Positions 9,938 through 19,438 of a stretch of DNA of 64,000 bases are shown here, piece after piece. The stretch spans positions 32,475,951-32,539,950 of the forward strand of contig CM072522.1 of the NCBI GenBank assembly GCA_036898135.1. Reading direction: 5' to 3'. Position 1 is the first letter of the stretch. Each line of letters begins with the position of its first letter. Made by a program: the position numbers and the translations under genes. This DNA is from Oncomelania hupensis (Eukaryota > Mollusca > Gastropoda > Littorinimorpha > Pomatiopsidae). The notes beneath the pieces are model-generated. The model had not been told where the DNA came from. It saw only the letters and a list, made by a program, of their open reading frames with translations, and did not search any database.

Positions 9938-10279
9938 CTGTCACCCCAAAGAACACCACAAGCTCTTCATCAGCATCACTGTCAGGTTCTGACTTCACTT
10001 TAGACAACACTGGGTCATGTGGCTCCATCATGTCACTGTCAGGTTCTGTCTTCACTTTAGACACTACTGGGTCATGTGGCTCCATTATGTCACTGTAAGG
10101 TTTAGTCTTCACGTTAGGCGACACTGGGTCATGTGGCTCCATCGTATCACTGTCAGATTCTGTCTTGCTTACTTGTTCTCTCTTTATCTCAAAGTTGCTG
10201 CAATTTCCATCTGTTGTGCTTCTGACAATGTGTCCACTGCTGGGGCAAGAAACAGGACTGCTCTGTCGTCTAGTAATTC
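9938..10279 (-). CDS. ZNF-A exon 2: acidic SUMO-motif repeat exon
   Basis: 342 bases, phase 1 in and phase 1 out, from acceptor AATATAG/GA (10280/10279) to donor ACAG/GTAATG (9938/9937). It encodes about 114 residues: an RRQSSPVSCPSSGHIV.STTDGNCSNFEIKRE segment, then three 20-residue repeats of the form SD-MEPHDPV-VK-EP. VKTEPDSD, VKSEPDSD and IKRE match the SUMO acceptor consensus, the first two with the acidic/phosphorylatable extension. The repeats suggest internal duplication of a 60-bp unit. Likely role: regulatory region of the zinc-finger protein. SUMOylation is inferred from motif only. Confidence 0.75.
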
Positions 10280-10986
10280 CTATATTAAAAAATAACAATA
10301 AATAATTAAACAATATACAAATACTAGCTAGTTTAATAAACATTTCCTCACAGCAAGCACAGTGATGAATTGAACTGTCATTGTGCTGCTACTTGCATGT
10401 TTTTCGCAGTCTTAAATATGACAAGTGACCGAGTCAACAAACTGTAAATAGTAATCACTCGTGCTAAAAGTGCTGTTCTACTTACCAAATGCAAGTGAAA
10501 GAATAATGCACAATTATAATAATAATAATAATAATGAATAATGTGGCTTTACAACAAGGTGAGCTCATGGCACATAAACAAATGACAGGAAAAAACTGTA
10601 ACAAGCATTAAATACAGACCTAATGGAAGTGAAAACAAATCAAAACAAAATGTAAAACTTAGATACGGACATAAAAAATTAGTCAAAACAAATTCATGAA
10701 CTGATGGGCCAGTTATAAAATAACTGAACACAGATGTTGGTACAAGCACTTGCTCTATTCCATTTAGGTTTTTTTAATTTCCCTTGCCAGAGCTAGCCTC
10801 TGGTATGACTCAGTTCACACCTGCGGTAAAATTAAAACACTTCCTCCCAACGCTTAGAGCATACTAGTGCAGTCAAAGTGCACTGTGCTGTCATTTGCAG
10901 TTGTGTAAATTTGGAAGCTACTATTGACAGTACTAATTCTGTACCCCCACCTTCTACTCTAATAAGAATTTTAAAAAAAAAAACAC

Positions 10987-11092
10987 CTTGTGCATCCCAC
11001 GTTTGCAATGTCATCCAGTCTCCCACTGGTTCTTCGGCAATGTCAATCTCCAACTTCACCTCAGACAGCACTGGATTGTCTTCGTCCTCCAT
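10987..11092 (-). CDS. ZNF-A exon 1 (start exon)
   Basis: ATG at 11092-11090, preceded by GTG. 106 coding bases end in phase 1 at 10987. The peptide begins MEDEDNPVLSEVKLEIDIAE and continues EPVGDWMTLQTWDAQ. The donor here is CAAG/GTGTTTTT, weaker than the GTGAGT donors of the two paralogous first exons (472-577, 42141-42246). This could lower splicing efficiency. Upstream (11150-11195) are ACGGAAGT and CCGGAAG, ETS-type motifs common in TATA-less promoters. Confidence 0.75.
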
Positions 11093-11597
11093 CACGGAAG
11101 GATACAATCACCGACAGCCTTCATGTATGCACTAGGCCTAGCTCAAAGTGAACACGAACAACGGAAGTAAAAACTTACACCGGAAGATCATTCAGAACCC
11201 TTTTTTTTTCCGCGTCAAATTATTTTCATCGATAACTCTCTATTTAGAAATCAAACTAGAGCAGAAGGGAAAAAAGACATTTTACCATTACCGTGCATAT
11301 ACTGGCAAAAGACTTAAAAGAACCAGTTAGCTGTCAATAAAAATCGAGTCTAGAAAGGGGAGAGAAGAACCATGAACAAAAGGCCAGAATTTATTTTGTA
11401 CATTTAGTTGTGTATTTATTTCCTACTTGAAACCGGAGAATATAAGGTAGGCCTAGGTATAATTTTTTTTTTGGCTACTTGGATGTCACTTCCTTTGTGC
11501 ACATGTGTTAATAAACATATTCCAGTTCAAAACGTTTCTTGCGTTTATTTGAATCTTCTTTGCATCTCTTCTTACAAATAAAATACAATAAAATATA
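11093..11597. promoter_or_regulatory. Putative ZNF-A promoter region, then unassigned sequence
   Basis: Directly upstream of the ZNF-A start codon. Two GGAA ETS-like sites at 11160-11195 are the only motifs seen; no TATA box. From 11240 to 11597 nothing is recognised. Confidence 0.3.
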
Positions 11598-13211
11598 CTA
11601 CTCAAAATAATACAAGGGCCACTTGGACATATGGGTCTCTCTTTAAATCAGAAACACGAATTCAATTTATTAGTTAATCATATTTTATTGCAATCATTTC
11701 TTTGTCAATAACAAAAAAGATTTTATACATCAGTCGCTTAAAATTCGAGTAAATTCAATTTAACTGGACATACCCTTGATTTACAAAATCAAACCTTTAG
11801 AAACCAAAAATCTATAGAGTCAGTATCGGGTGTTACCACCGTTTGCATAAATGCAGTCTTGGCATCGTTGTCTCACGGACCGTATCAGGTTATGGAGGAT
11901 GTTTCCTGAGATGGCCAACCACTCTTGCTGGAGAACTTGGGCCAGAACTTCAAGGTTAGCTCCTGGAGGGAGGTTTGCCAGTGTCTGTCGACCCAAGACA
12001 TCCCACAGATGTTCTATGGGGTTCAAATCAGGTGATCGAGCCGGCCAATCCATCCTTATGACGTGCTGTTGCTGCAGGAAGTCATTGACGATACTCGCTC
12101 GGTGGGGTCTGGCATTATCGTCCTGTAGTATGGCACCTTCCCCAATGGCCCGCAGAGCTGGGAGAACCCTAGGTTGTAGGACGTCATCCCTGTAGCCAAT
12201 ACAGTTTAAGTTGCCATGACTTTGGAGCAGGGGTGTTCTGAAGTTTAATGCGAAGCCACCCCACATCATGACAGATCCACCACCAAAGCGGTCATGCTCG
12301 CACACCGTCGCATCAGCAAAACGCTCCCGTGGACGCCTCCAAACATTCACTCGACGGTCGTTGAAAGACAAGGAGAACCGAGACTCGTCTGTAAAGAGCA
12401 CCCTTGACCAATGTTGCCTAGTCCACACCAAATGACGCCGAGCCCAGGCCAAACGCGCTGCACAGTGACCTGGGGTGAGCAAAGGCCGTACTGCTGGTCG
12501 TCTTGATCGCAGGTTCGCCTCGTGTAGACGGTTGCGAATTGTCTGGTCGCTGACGTTAACATTGCTGGCAGCGTGAAGCTGTCTTCTGATGGTGTTTGCT
12601 GTAGCGGACCTCATCCTCAGAGCTGACAGGGTGATGAAATGGTCTTGTCTTGCAGTGGTAACGCGGGGGCGTCCGGACTTTCTTGGTTCTTGGACGCTCC
12701 CAGTGTTGATAAAGCACTCCCACAGCCTTTGGCCAACGAAGTGGGGCACTCCCAGCCACCTGCCAACTTCTCCCACCCCCACCCCTTCCTGAAGCCATGC
12801 AATAGCTCTGCCTCTATCCGCATCAGTCAATCATCGCCTTGGGGGCATGGTTAGAAAAGCAGCAAAAGCGCTGCCATTTATACCCAGAAAAAAGCGCTGA
12901 TTGTTGAACTGACCTCAGAAAATGCAAGCCTTTCGCGTGCAAATCACTTTTTAATGTTGAAAAGTTTGCTTTATTAGCAAGACAAAAGTAAATTAGGATC
13001 ATTTTTTTGTAAAAATTGGGTTTGTTTATCAACTCGGTGCAGAAAGTTCAAATCTCACACATGTGATTACTTGTCAGAATAAGATTGTCTTGAATGTAAC
13101 TGTACAGGATATGTTTTGAAATAAGCAATATAAGCGATATTAATTTGATAGCAGCAAAACATAATTAACCTAAATGAAATATGAGAGTGGCCCTTCAATT
13201 ATTTTGAGTAG
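11598..13211 (-). mobile_element. Tc1-type DNA transposon (1614 bp, both ends present)
   Basis: Terminal inverted repeats start CTACTCAAAATAAT and include AAGGGCCACT on both sides. The target TA is duplicated at 11596-11597 and 13212-13213. The element contains one transposase frame on the minus strand. Both ends and the coding region are present, so it is a nearly complete copy. Confidence 0.93.
11820..12848 (-). pseudogene. Tc1-like DD34E transposase, full length but with an in-frame stop at codon 6
   Basis: ATG at 12848-12846 reads MPPRR, then TGA at 12833-12831, then about 336 uninterrupted codons to 11820. The open part begins LTDADRGRAIAWLQ, with N-terminal helix-turn-helix DNA-binding regions (GRPRVTTARQD included), then catalytic blocks LFTDESRF (D148), LQDDNARPH (D238) and SPDLNPIEHLWD (E273), counted from the codon after the stop. 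Spacing is DD34E, as in Tc1. Codon 6 TGA could come from CGA by one C-to-T change. No other lesion was seen. Whether reinitiation could use the frame is unknown. Confidence 0.9.
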
Positions 13212-13213
13212 TA

Positions 13214-13751
13214 TATAAATAAAAATGTAAACACAAAACGCCAGTTTGAACAGTTGTCAATTTTTATTTATTTATTGTGCATTTCTTGCATACATCATTC
13301 ATAAACACTGCCACAGAAATACCTTGGAATATATTTGGATTTGGATTTCACGTGTCATTTCACAATGACAATTACAGTAAAGAATTGTTCATTACATAAG
13401 AAAAGATTATAACATTGTTGGGAAAATAACAGGAATAACTACATAGCTGTAGGTCAAAGAAAATAAAAGGTAATAACCAAATTTAAACTTTTAAATCGTT
13501 TTTCCACATTAATTTATTGCTCTTTTTCTATTAATTAATTTTGGTCTTGATTGATAAAGCCATTTACTGTAAATATCTTAAATTCTAGTAAACAATTTGT
13601 CCAAAGGCCAGATTGTATCTATATTCTTGGTAGCCCGTTTAATTCATCACAGCCTATCTTAAGAACCAGAATCACAATCTTTATTTTCCCCATAAAAATA
13701 CAAGGATATTTGTGAGCAACACAAAGAGCAAAAATGCTTTAAGAAATAAAA
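13214..13751. other. No gene seen
   Basis: AT-rich, with fragments that look like worn repeat sequence (CACGTGTCATTTCACAATGA; TTTATTTTCCCCATAAAAAT) but cannot be assigned. Confidence 0.4.
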
Positions 13752-14270
13752 ATTAGTTAGTTATTCATTGCTTACAGGGTCCAGCGGACTGCAAAGAGCC
13801 GAATCAGGACCACTAAATCAAGACCACAACTTCGCTGAAAAAGGACACCTCTGATCCATATAAAAAGGTCTGCTGAAACAAACCTAGTGGTAACACTAAA
13901 TGCACTCCAACAGCCGGTCACTTTACAATAAAGGCATCCCATGCAGGGGACATCAAGGCTATGCTGTAATTTATCGAACCCCTGTTTACAAAAACAAAAT
14001 AGAAAACAAGCATCATTATAAAATATCAACAAAACACACACACACATATATATATATATATAATGCCTACATTGCTAAATAATAATATTATTGGAAGCCC
14101 CAGTGACCATTTGGCAGAAAGCATCCAACATTTTCAAGCTGACTCAATAGACCCCATACACAAATGAGGAGTTTGGGAAGAGGTTTCAAGAAAAAAGGTC
14201 GGTGAGTGGTCTAACGAAGAAGATAGTATAGTAGAGAGTAGGAATGAGAAAGAACAAAGGAGAAAGACAG
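13752..14270 (-). mobile_element. R580 copy, GTTA-tail subfamily, head missing
   Basis: Starts with AGTTAGTTATTCATTGCTTACAG at the tail side and follows the R580 body to GAAAGACAG, where the next copy begins. An expanded (CA)n(TA)n tract lies at 14036-14062. Confidence 0.8.
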
Positions 14271-14271
14271 C

Positions 14272-15372
14272 TTAACTAGTTATTCATTGCTTACAGGGTC
14301 CAATGGACTGCAAAGAGCCGAATCAAGACCACAAAATCAAGACCACAATTTCGCTGAAAGAGGATTCACCACAGATCTGCATAAAAGATCTGCCAAAACA
14401 ACCCTAGTGGTAACACTGAAGGCTCTCCACCAGCCGGGCACTTTACAATAAAAACATCCCATGCAAGGGACGCTGAGGTAATTTATCAAACCCCCGTTTA
14501 TAAAAACAAAATTGAATACAAACATTATTATAAAATATCAACAAAACACATACATATAAAATGCCTACATTGCTAAATAATAACATCATAGGAAGCCCTA
14601 GTGACCACCTGGCAGAAAGCATCCAATATTCCCAAGCTGATCCAACAGACCTCATACACAAATAAGGAGTCTTGTCCTGGAAGAGTTTTCAAAAGATTGA
14701 TTGATTGATTTATTGTTGCTTTAGGTCCAGCGGACTCTCCCGAGCCAAATCAGGACCGGACAACCCCCGATCCGCATAAAAGATCCGTTGAAACAACCCC
14801 AGTGGGAAAATTGAACGCCCTCCACCGGCCAGTCACTTTACAATAAAGACATCCCACGCGAGGGACGGCTGAGGGTTGACCTCAACTACGCGAACTCCCC
14901 GATTACAAAAACAAAATAGAATACAAACAACATTATAAATCATCAACAAAAAACATACATATAAAATGCCTATAGTGCGAAATAGTACATTCATAGGAAG
15001 CCCTAGTGACCACCCGGCAGAAAGCGTCCAACACTCCCAAGCTGATCCAACAGACCTCATACACAAACAAGGAGTCTTGTCCAGGAAGAGTTTTCAAGAA
15101 AAAAGGTAGGTCATTGATCTAGCGAAGAAGAAGATAGTATAGCAGAGTGTTAGGACAGATCGGGAATGGGAAAGAGCAAATGAGGAAGACAGCGACAGTG
15201 GGAATTTAAAGCACTAAATTTCCAGAAAGTGGGGAAAAGAAAAAAGGTAGATGACTGGTCTAGCGACAGAGCAGGAATGAGAAAGAGCAAATGAGAAAGA
15301 CAGCGACAGTGGGAATTTAAAGCACTAAATTTCCAGAAAGTGGGGATACTATTTATACTGAAACCCCCGGCA
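14272..15372 (-). mobile_element. R580 copy split by a second R580 (parts 14272-14696 and 15235-15372)
   Basis: Body sequence is continuous across the gap. It breaks in GAGTTTTC and resumes at AAAAAAGGTAGATG. The head ends near 15372 (AAACCCCCGGCACCCCAAC). The short duplication AAAAGA (14691-14696, 15235-15240) marks the nested insertion. Confidence 0.75.
14697..15234 (-). mobile_element. R580 copy nested in another R580 (ATTG-tail subfamily)
   Basis: The tail is (TTGA)n rather than TAATG. The body is collinear with other copies to CCAGAAAGTGGGG; the head is missing. Flanked by AAAAGA repeats in the host R580. Confidence 0.75.
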
Positions 15373-15488
15373 CCCCAACAAGGGTTGGCCTAGACTTGGC
15401 CAACAACAAAAAAAGGAAAAAAAAAAGAAAGTCATTGGTCTGGTCTTTAACACCTGGCTAATGTAAACTAAGCATTGTTATTTACACA
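15373..15488. repeat. 110-bp segment duplicated at about 17134-17245
   Basis: GGTTGGCCTA.ACTTGG, an A-rich stretch, then GTCTTTAACACCTGGCTAATG to ACACACATTTCCA appear at both places, each following an R580 head. A local duplication involving R580 flanking DNA. Confidence 0.7.
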
Positions 15489-15863
15489 CATTTCCATTTG
15501 GCAGAAAGCATCCAATATTCTCAAGCTGATCCAACAGACTTCACACAAAAATGATGAGTTTTGTCCCGGAAGAGTTTTCAAGAAAAAAAGGTAGGTGATT
15601 GATCCAGTGAAGAAGAAGATAGTACAGGCCTGCCTAGCCCCGACTTTAGCTTCCAGGGACAGGCTTTACAGAAAAAAGGGACAGAGACCAATTTCCAGGG
15701 ACAGGTCTTTCCACAATAAGTTTAAGTCTTTTCAAATGCAGCAATAAAAATTATTAAATCAATATGTTAATTTTAAAATTAAAACATAACACAGAAAATT
15801 AAAAAAAAAATTGCTTACATTCTTATTAAGTAATGAAGCAGTTCAGAAATTCACTGGCTTAGA

Positions 15864-16551
15864 CTACATTACATTACATCATTATTGTTTTTGATCCAGC
15901 GGACTCTTCCAAATGGTATTGCTTAGGCTTGAGGATCTGAAAGTCCCGGGTTCGAGCCCTGGCCGGGCCATTGTGTTGTGTCCCTGGGAAAGACACTTTA
16001 CTCCCATTTCCTACTCCTTCGGATGAGAGTATAAACCGAGGTCTAGTCTGTGTGTCACATACATTCCATCATAACGGACTTTAAAGATCCTGACGCTCAT
16101 GTCCTAGACGGGTGAGTGCCGATAACAAGAACACACCCAGCATGCACTTGGTCCTTCTCCCCCCATCCCTGGCTGCCCAGGATTGTGCTCAGTTGTCCGG
16201 GCGTCAGACCAGGCGCCCAAAGGCTGCGGGTGGGCGTCTCGGGCGGTTTGAGTTAGATCCTGTATCGGCCAGCGCTTTGAGCATGAGTTGGTAAAGCGCT
16301 ATATAAATAGATTAAATATTATTAAATTAAATTAAATTAAATTAAATTAAGCCAAATCAGGACCGGACAACCCCCAATCCGCATTAAAGATCTGCTGAAA
16401 CAACCCTACAGGTAAAACTGAAAGCTCTCCACCAGCCAGTCACTTTACAATAAAGACATCCCACGCAGGGGACGCTGAGGCTGTACTCTAATTTATTGAA
16501 CCCCCGTTTACAAAAACAAAATAGAATACAAACATTATTATAAATTATCAA
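15864..16551 (-). mobile_element. R580 copy split by a SINE and truncated by the next R580 (parts 15864-15910, 16351-16551)
   Basis: ATTACATTACATCATTATTG tail, then the body through GATCCAGCGGACTCTTCC. After the SINE it resumes GCCAAATCAGGACCGG and runs to ATTATCAAC, where another R580 tail starts. Confidence 0.75.
15911..16350 (+). mobile_element. tRNA-derived SINE (about 440 bp) with AAATT tail
   Basis: A pol III B-box-like GGTTCGAGCCC lies at about 15950 within a tRNA-like stretch (AAGTCCCGGGTTCGAGCC). It is followed by GTCCCTGGGAAAGACACTTTA, a conserved-core-like segment, and a 3' GTAAAGCGCTATATAAATAG end as found in SINEs mobilised by CR1/L2-type LINEs, then (AAATT)n. The tRNA-like head lacks a clear A box, so it may be slightly truncated. 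CCAAAT occurs on both sides but boundaries are uncertain. Confidence 0.8.
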
Positions 16552-17133
16552 CATTACATTACATTACATGATTATTGCTTTAGGTCCAGCGGACTCTTCC
16601 GAGCCAAATCAGGACCGGACAACCCCTGATCCGCATAAAACATCTGCTGATACAACCCTACTGGTAAAACTGAAAGCTCTCCACCAGCCAGTCACTTTAC
16701 AATAAAGACATCCCACGCAGGGGACACTGAGGCTGTACTCTAATTTATCGTACCCACGTTTACAAAAACAAAATAGAATACAAACATCATTATAAATTAT
16801 CAACAAAACACATACATATAAAATGCCTACATTGCTAAATAATGACATCATAGGAAGCCCTAGTGACCACCTGGCAGAAAGCGTCCAATATTCCCAAGCT
16901 GATCCAACAGACCTCATACACAAATAAGGAGTCTTGTCCTGGAAGAGTTTTCAAAAGAAAAAAGGTAGATGACTGGTCTAGTGAAGAAGAAGATAGTATA
17001 GCAGATTGATAGAACAGAGCAGGAATGAGAAAGAGCAAATGAGAAAGACAGCGACAGTGGGAATTTAAAGCACTAAATTTCCAGAAAGTGGGGATACTAT
17101 TTATACTGAAACCCCCGGCACCCCAACAAGGGT
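16552..17133 (-). mobile_element. R580 copy, near full length
   Basis: (ATTAC)n tail at 16552, full body, and head AAACCCCCGGCACCCCAAC ending near 17133. It is inserted in the previous R580 copy. Confidence 0.85.
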
Positions 17134-17775
17134 TGGCCTACACTTGGCAAAAAAAAAAAAAAAGGAAAAAAAAAAGAAATCATTGGTCTGGTCTTTAACA
17201 CCTGGCTAATGTAAACTAAGCATTGTTATTTACACACATTTCCAGTTAAGCCAAGGTAACTATTCAATTATATACAACACTATATACAAGATTGTCAAAG
17301 TTCTAGTTAGACTGTCCTTGCAGAGACCTATAGTAGGCCTGCTTCAGATCTCTGTCACTGTATGTTCTTTCTAGAGCTGACCCTGGTCTAGATTTGGCAA
17401 CAATCAGGACACTTCGCAAAGGTGATTGTGCACATGCGCGTGACTGAAAAATCTCGGGAGAGCGCGATCATCAGTGCATAAAATTCAACGCAACACTAGA
17501 GGGCGCAAAATGTCCATCGTCTGCTCCACTTTTTTTCTGGGACGCCACGGCGAAAACCGTATTTCCGGGACGGTTAATCAGTTTTACTAGGTTTCCGGGA
17601 CAAATACGGGTACTCCGGGACGGTAGGCAGGCATGATAGTATAGCAGATTGATAGTACAGAGTAGGAATGAGAAAGAACAAAGGAGAAAGACAGCAACAG
17701 TGGGAATTTAAAGCACTAAATTTCCAGAAAGTAGGGATACTATTTATAATGAAATCCTTGCCACCCCCACAGGGG

Positions 17776-18055
17776 ATCCGTATAAAAAATCTGCTAAAAC
17801 AACTCCAAAGGTAACACTGAAGGCATTCCACCAGTCAGCCACTTTACAATAAAGGCATCCCATGCAGGTGACGCTGAGGCTTTACTCTAATTTATAGAAA
17901 CCCCGTTTAGAAAAACAAAATAGATAAACATCATTATAAAATATTAACAAAAATAATACCATAGAAAGCCCTAGTGACCATTTGGCAAGAAGCATCCAAT
18001 ATTCTCAAGCTGACCCAACAAGCCCCATACACAAATAAGGAGTTTTGGGAGAGTT
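17776..18055 (-). mobile_element. Partial, diverged R580 copy
   Basis: Starts inside the body (GTATAAAAAATCTGCTAAAA) and can be followed to AGGAGTTTTGGGAGAG. Both ends are missing. Confidence 0.65.
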
Positions 18056-18579
18056 CCCACCCAACCCACCCAACCCCCTAACCCCCCTCCAAAAATAAAA
18101 TAAAATAAATAAATAAAAAATAAAAAATATAGGTCATAAAATAGAGTAGCCCCGGCAGCCCCATGGGGGTTTGGACATATTTTAGTCACACATTAAGCAC
18201 AACACATTATAAACCGCATGGCTCATATTCGATGAAAAGAGTATCACAATGTAGTCTGTAAAGTACAGTATCTAAAATATGGGAGATTTTATTTCCAAAA
18301 GTCAAGTTTTATCTGTTATTTTTTTTGTTTTTTTACATCATCATAGCCATTAAAATGAACCATATTACAACAGAATTTATGAACAATAGTTTCTCCTTGA
18401 TCTTTTCTTTAGACTCAACCATCAAATATATCACACGCGAACCACACCACTGGGAGTTCCACACATCACATGCATATTTTTCTCCACAGCATAGTCTGTA
18501 CTGCGCTTCAAGTACTCATTTTGGGCAAAGGGTTATCCCACACAAATGGTGTTACAAATCTTTTCCTGCCCTGTATGTC
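18056..18579. other. Unassigned; 3' flank of the ZNF-B array with possible finger debris
   Basis: C-rich and A-rich simple sequence at 18059-18130, then unassigned DNA. At 18550-18579, GTTACAAATC..TTCCTG..CTGTATGT resembles the complement of a finger-linker coding unit. It may be a decayed zinc finger. Confidence 0.3.
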
Positions 18580-19317
18580 CCGGCATGCCTACCCTCAATT
18601 TGAAGTTTCTGTATTAGCTTTTTCAAACTTCAGTATTACTATTACGATTTCCGTATTTACTTTTATTACCAACTATTGTTTTTGCACTCATCCTTTTTGA
18701 TATTAAGCGAAGAATACAGTGAAAGATTGATTTCCTGCCACAACTGTCTTTTTCTTCTCCAAAGCCTCGTAATTCTTGATATGCTGTAGGCCTTCCGCGT
18801 GCCACTTGATGTCGTTCATACCACCAGTGGAGATGCCAAAATGGTTGGCACAAATCCTACTTTTGAGTCAGTGCTGCCGCGAATAACGAAAGGATACTTT
18901 TCCGAATACGAGGCAAGATATATCTGCCCCTTGCGCGGTTTCTTTGAAGATTCAGATTCACACTCACTTTGCTTATCCATTTGTTTGGACGCCATGTTTT
19001 GAATTCTGGCTCACAAGCACCGATCTTCAGTGACTGTGCAAAAACTGGTTCGGCAAACTTCGGTGCCTCTACCGGAAACTTCTATGCCACGTGTCTCTAC
19101 TGCAACTGCACATTGCGGCATTAAACCGCGTTCGTCTGTCTTCGGAAAAAAGTAACACGGTGCATTACCACAGGCCAACGAGTTCGATATTTTTCCCAAT
19201 GTTGTTTTTATGTATTTCCAGACCGTGAAAACAAATATCAGTATTTTCCGTAGCGCTTGCAGAGTTTTTCAAATTTCCGGAAAAAATAGGAAAATTTTGT
19301 ACAGGTAGGCATGCCTG
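18580..19317 (-). mobile_element. hAT-like deletion derivative, copy 3 (738 bp) with BED-type finger remnant
   Basis: Termini CCGGCATGCCTACC / CAGGCATGCCTACC and the exact 6-bp duplication TATGTC (18574-18579, 19318-19323). The minus strand from about 18996 reads MASKQMDKQSECESESSKKP, then YSEKYPFVIRGSTDSKVGF. With one frame change it continues CANHFGISTGGMNDIKWHAE. This KYPF...C..HFxIxxGGxNDxxxH pattern is typical of N-terminal BED-like fingers in hAT-type proteins. Catalytic regions are absent, so it is non-autonomous. Confidence 0.8.
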
Positions 19318-19323
19318 TATGTC

Positions 19324-19438
19324 CCAACCCTTTTTTACTTCCAATGGCTAAACATGTTAAAAGAGTTCTTATTACACTCATGTACTAATTTGTGTTTCCT
19401 TTGAACTGCCAGCCTGTGTGAAGGTTTGATTGCAAACT
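19324..19438 (-). pseudogene. Decayed eleventh zinc finger beyond the ZNF-B stop
   Basis: Continuing past the ZNF-B stop in the minus direction, FEVCNQTFTQAGS and then KHKLVHE-like sequence in a shifted frame can be read (19370-19438). This suggests the array was once longer and was shortened by a premature stop. Confidence 0.5.

Larger units (their letters stand above)
15625..17635. mobile_element. hAT-like deletion derivative, copy 2 (2.0 kb, loaded with retroposons)
   Basis: Termini CAGGCCTGCCTAGC / CATGCCTGCCTACC, with the exact 6-bp duplication ATAGTA at 15619-15624 and 17636-17641. Removal restores the R580 sequence GATAGTATAGCAG. Original element DNA seems limited to about 15625-15860 and 17246-17635; the rest is R580 copies and a SINE inserted later. 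No transposase frame seen. Confidence 0.85.
15489..17775 (-). mobile_element. Partial R580 copy split by hAT-like element (parts 15489-15624 and 17642-17775)
   Basis: GGCAGAAAGCATCCAATATT to GAAGAAGATAGTA on the left, then TAGCAGATTGATAG to CCACCCCCACAGGGG on the right, match uninterrupted R580 copies that read GATAGTATAGCAG. This gives an in-window empty site for the 15625-17635 insertion. Confidence 0.85.

Noticed and set aside
15935..15975. tRNA gene
   Set aside because: It has a B box but no intact cloverleaf or clear A box, and is followed by SINE core and tail.
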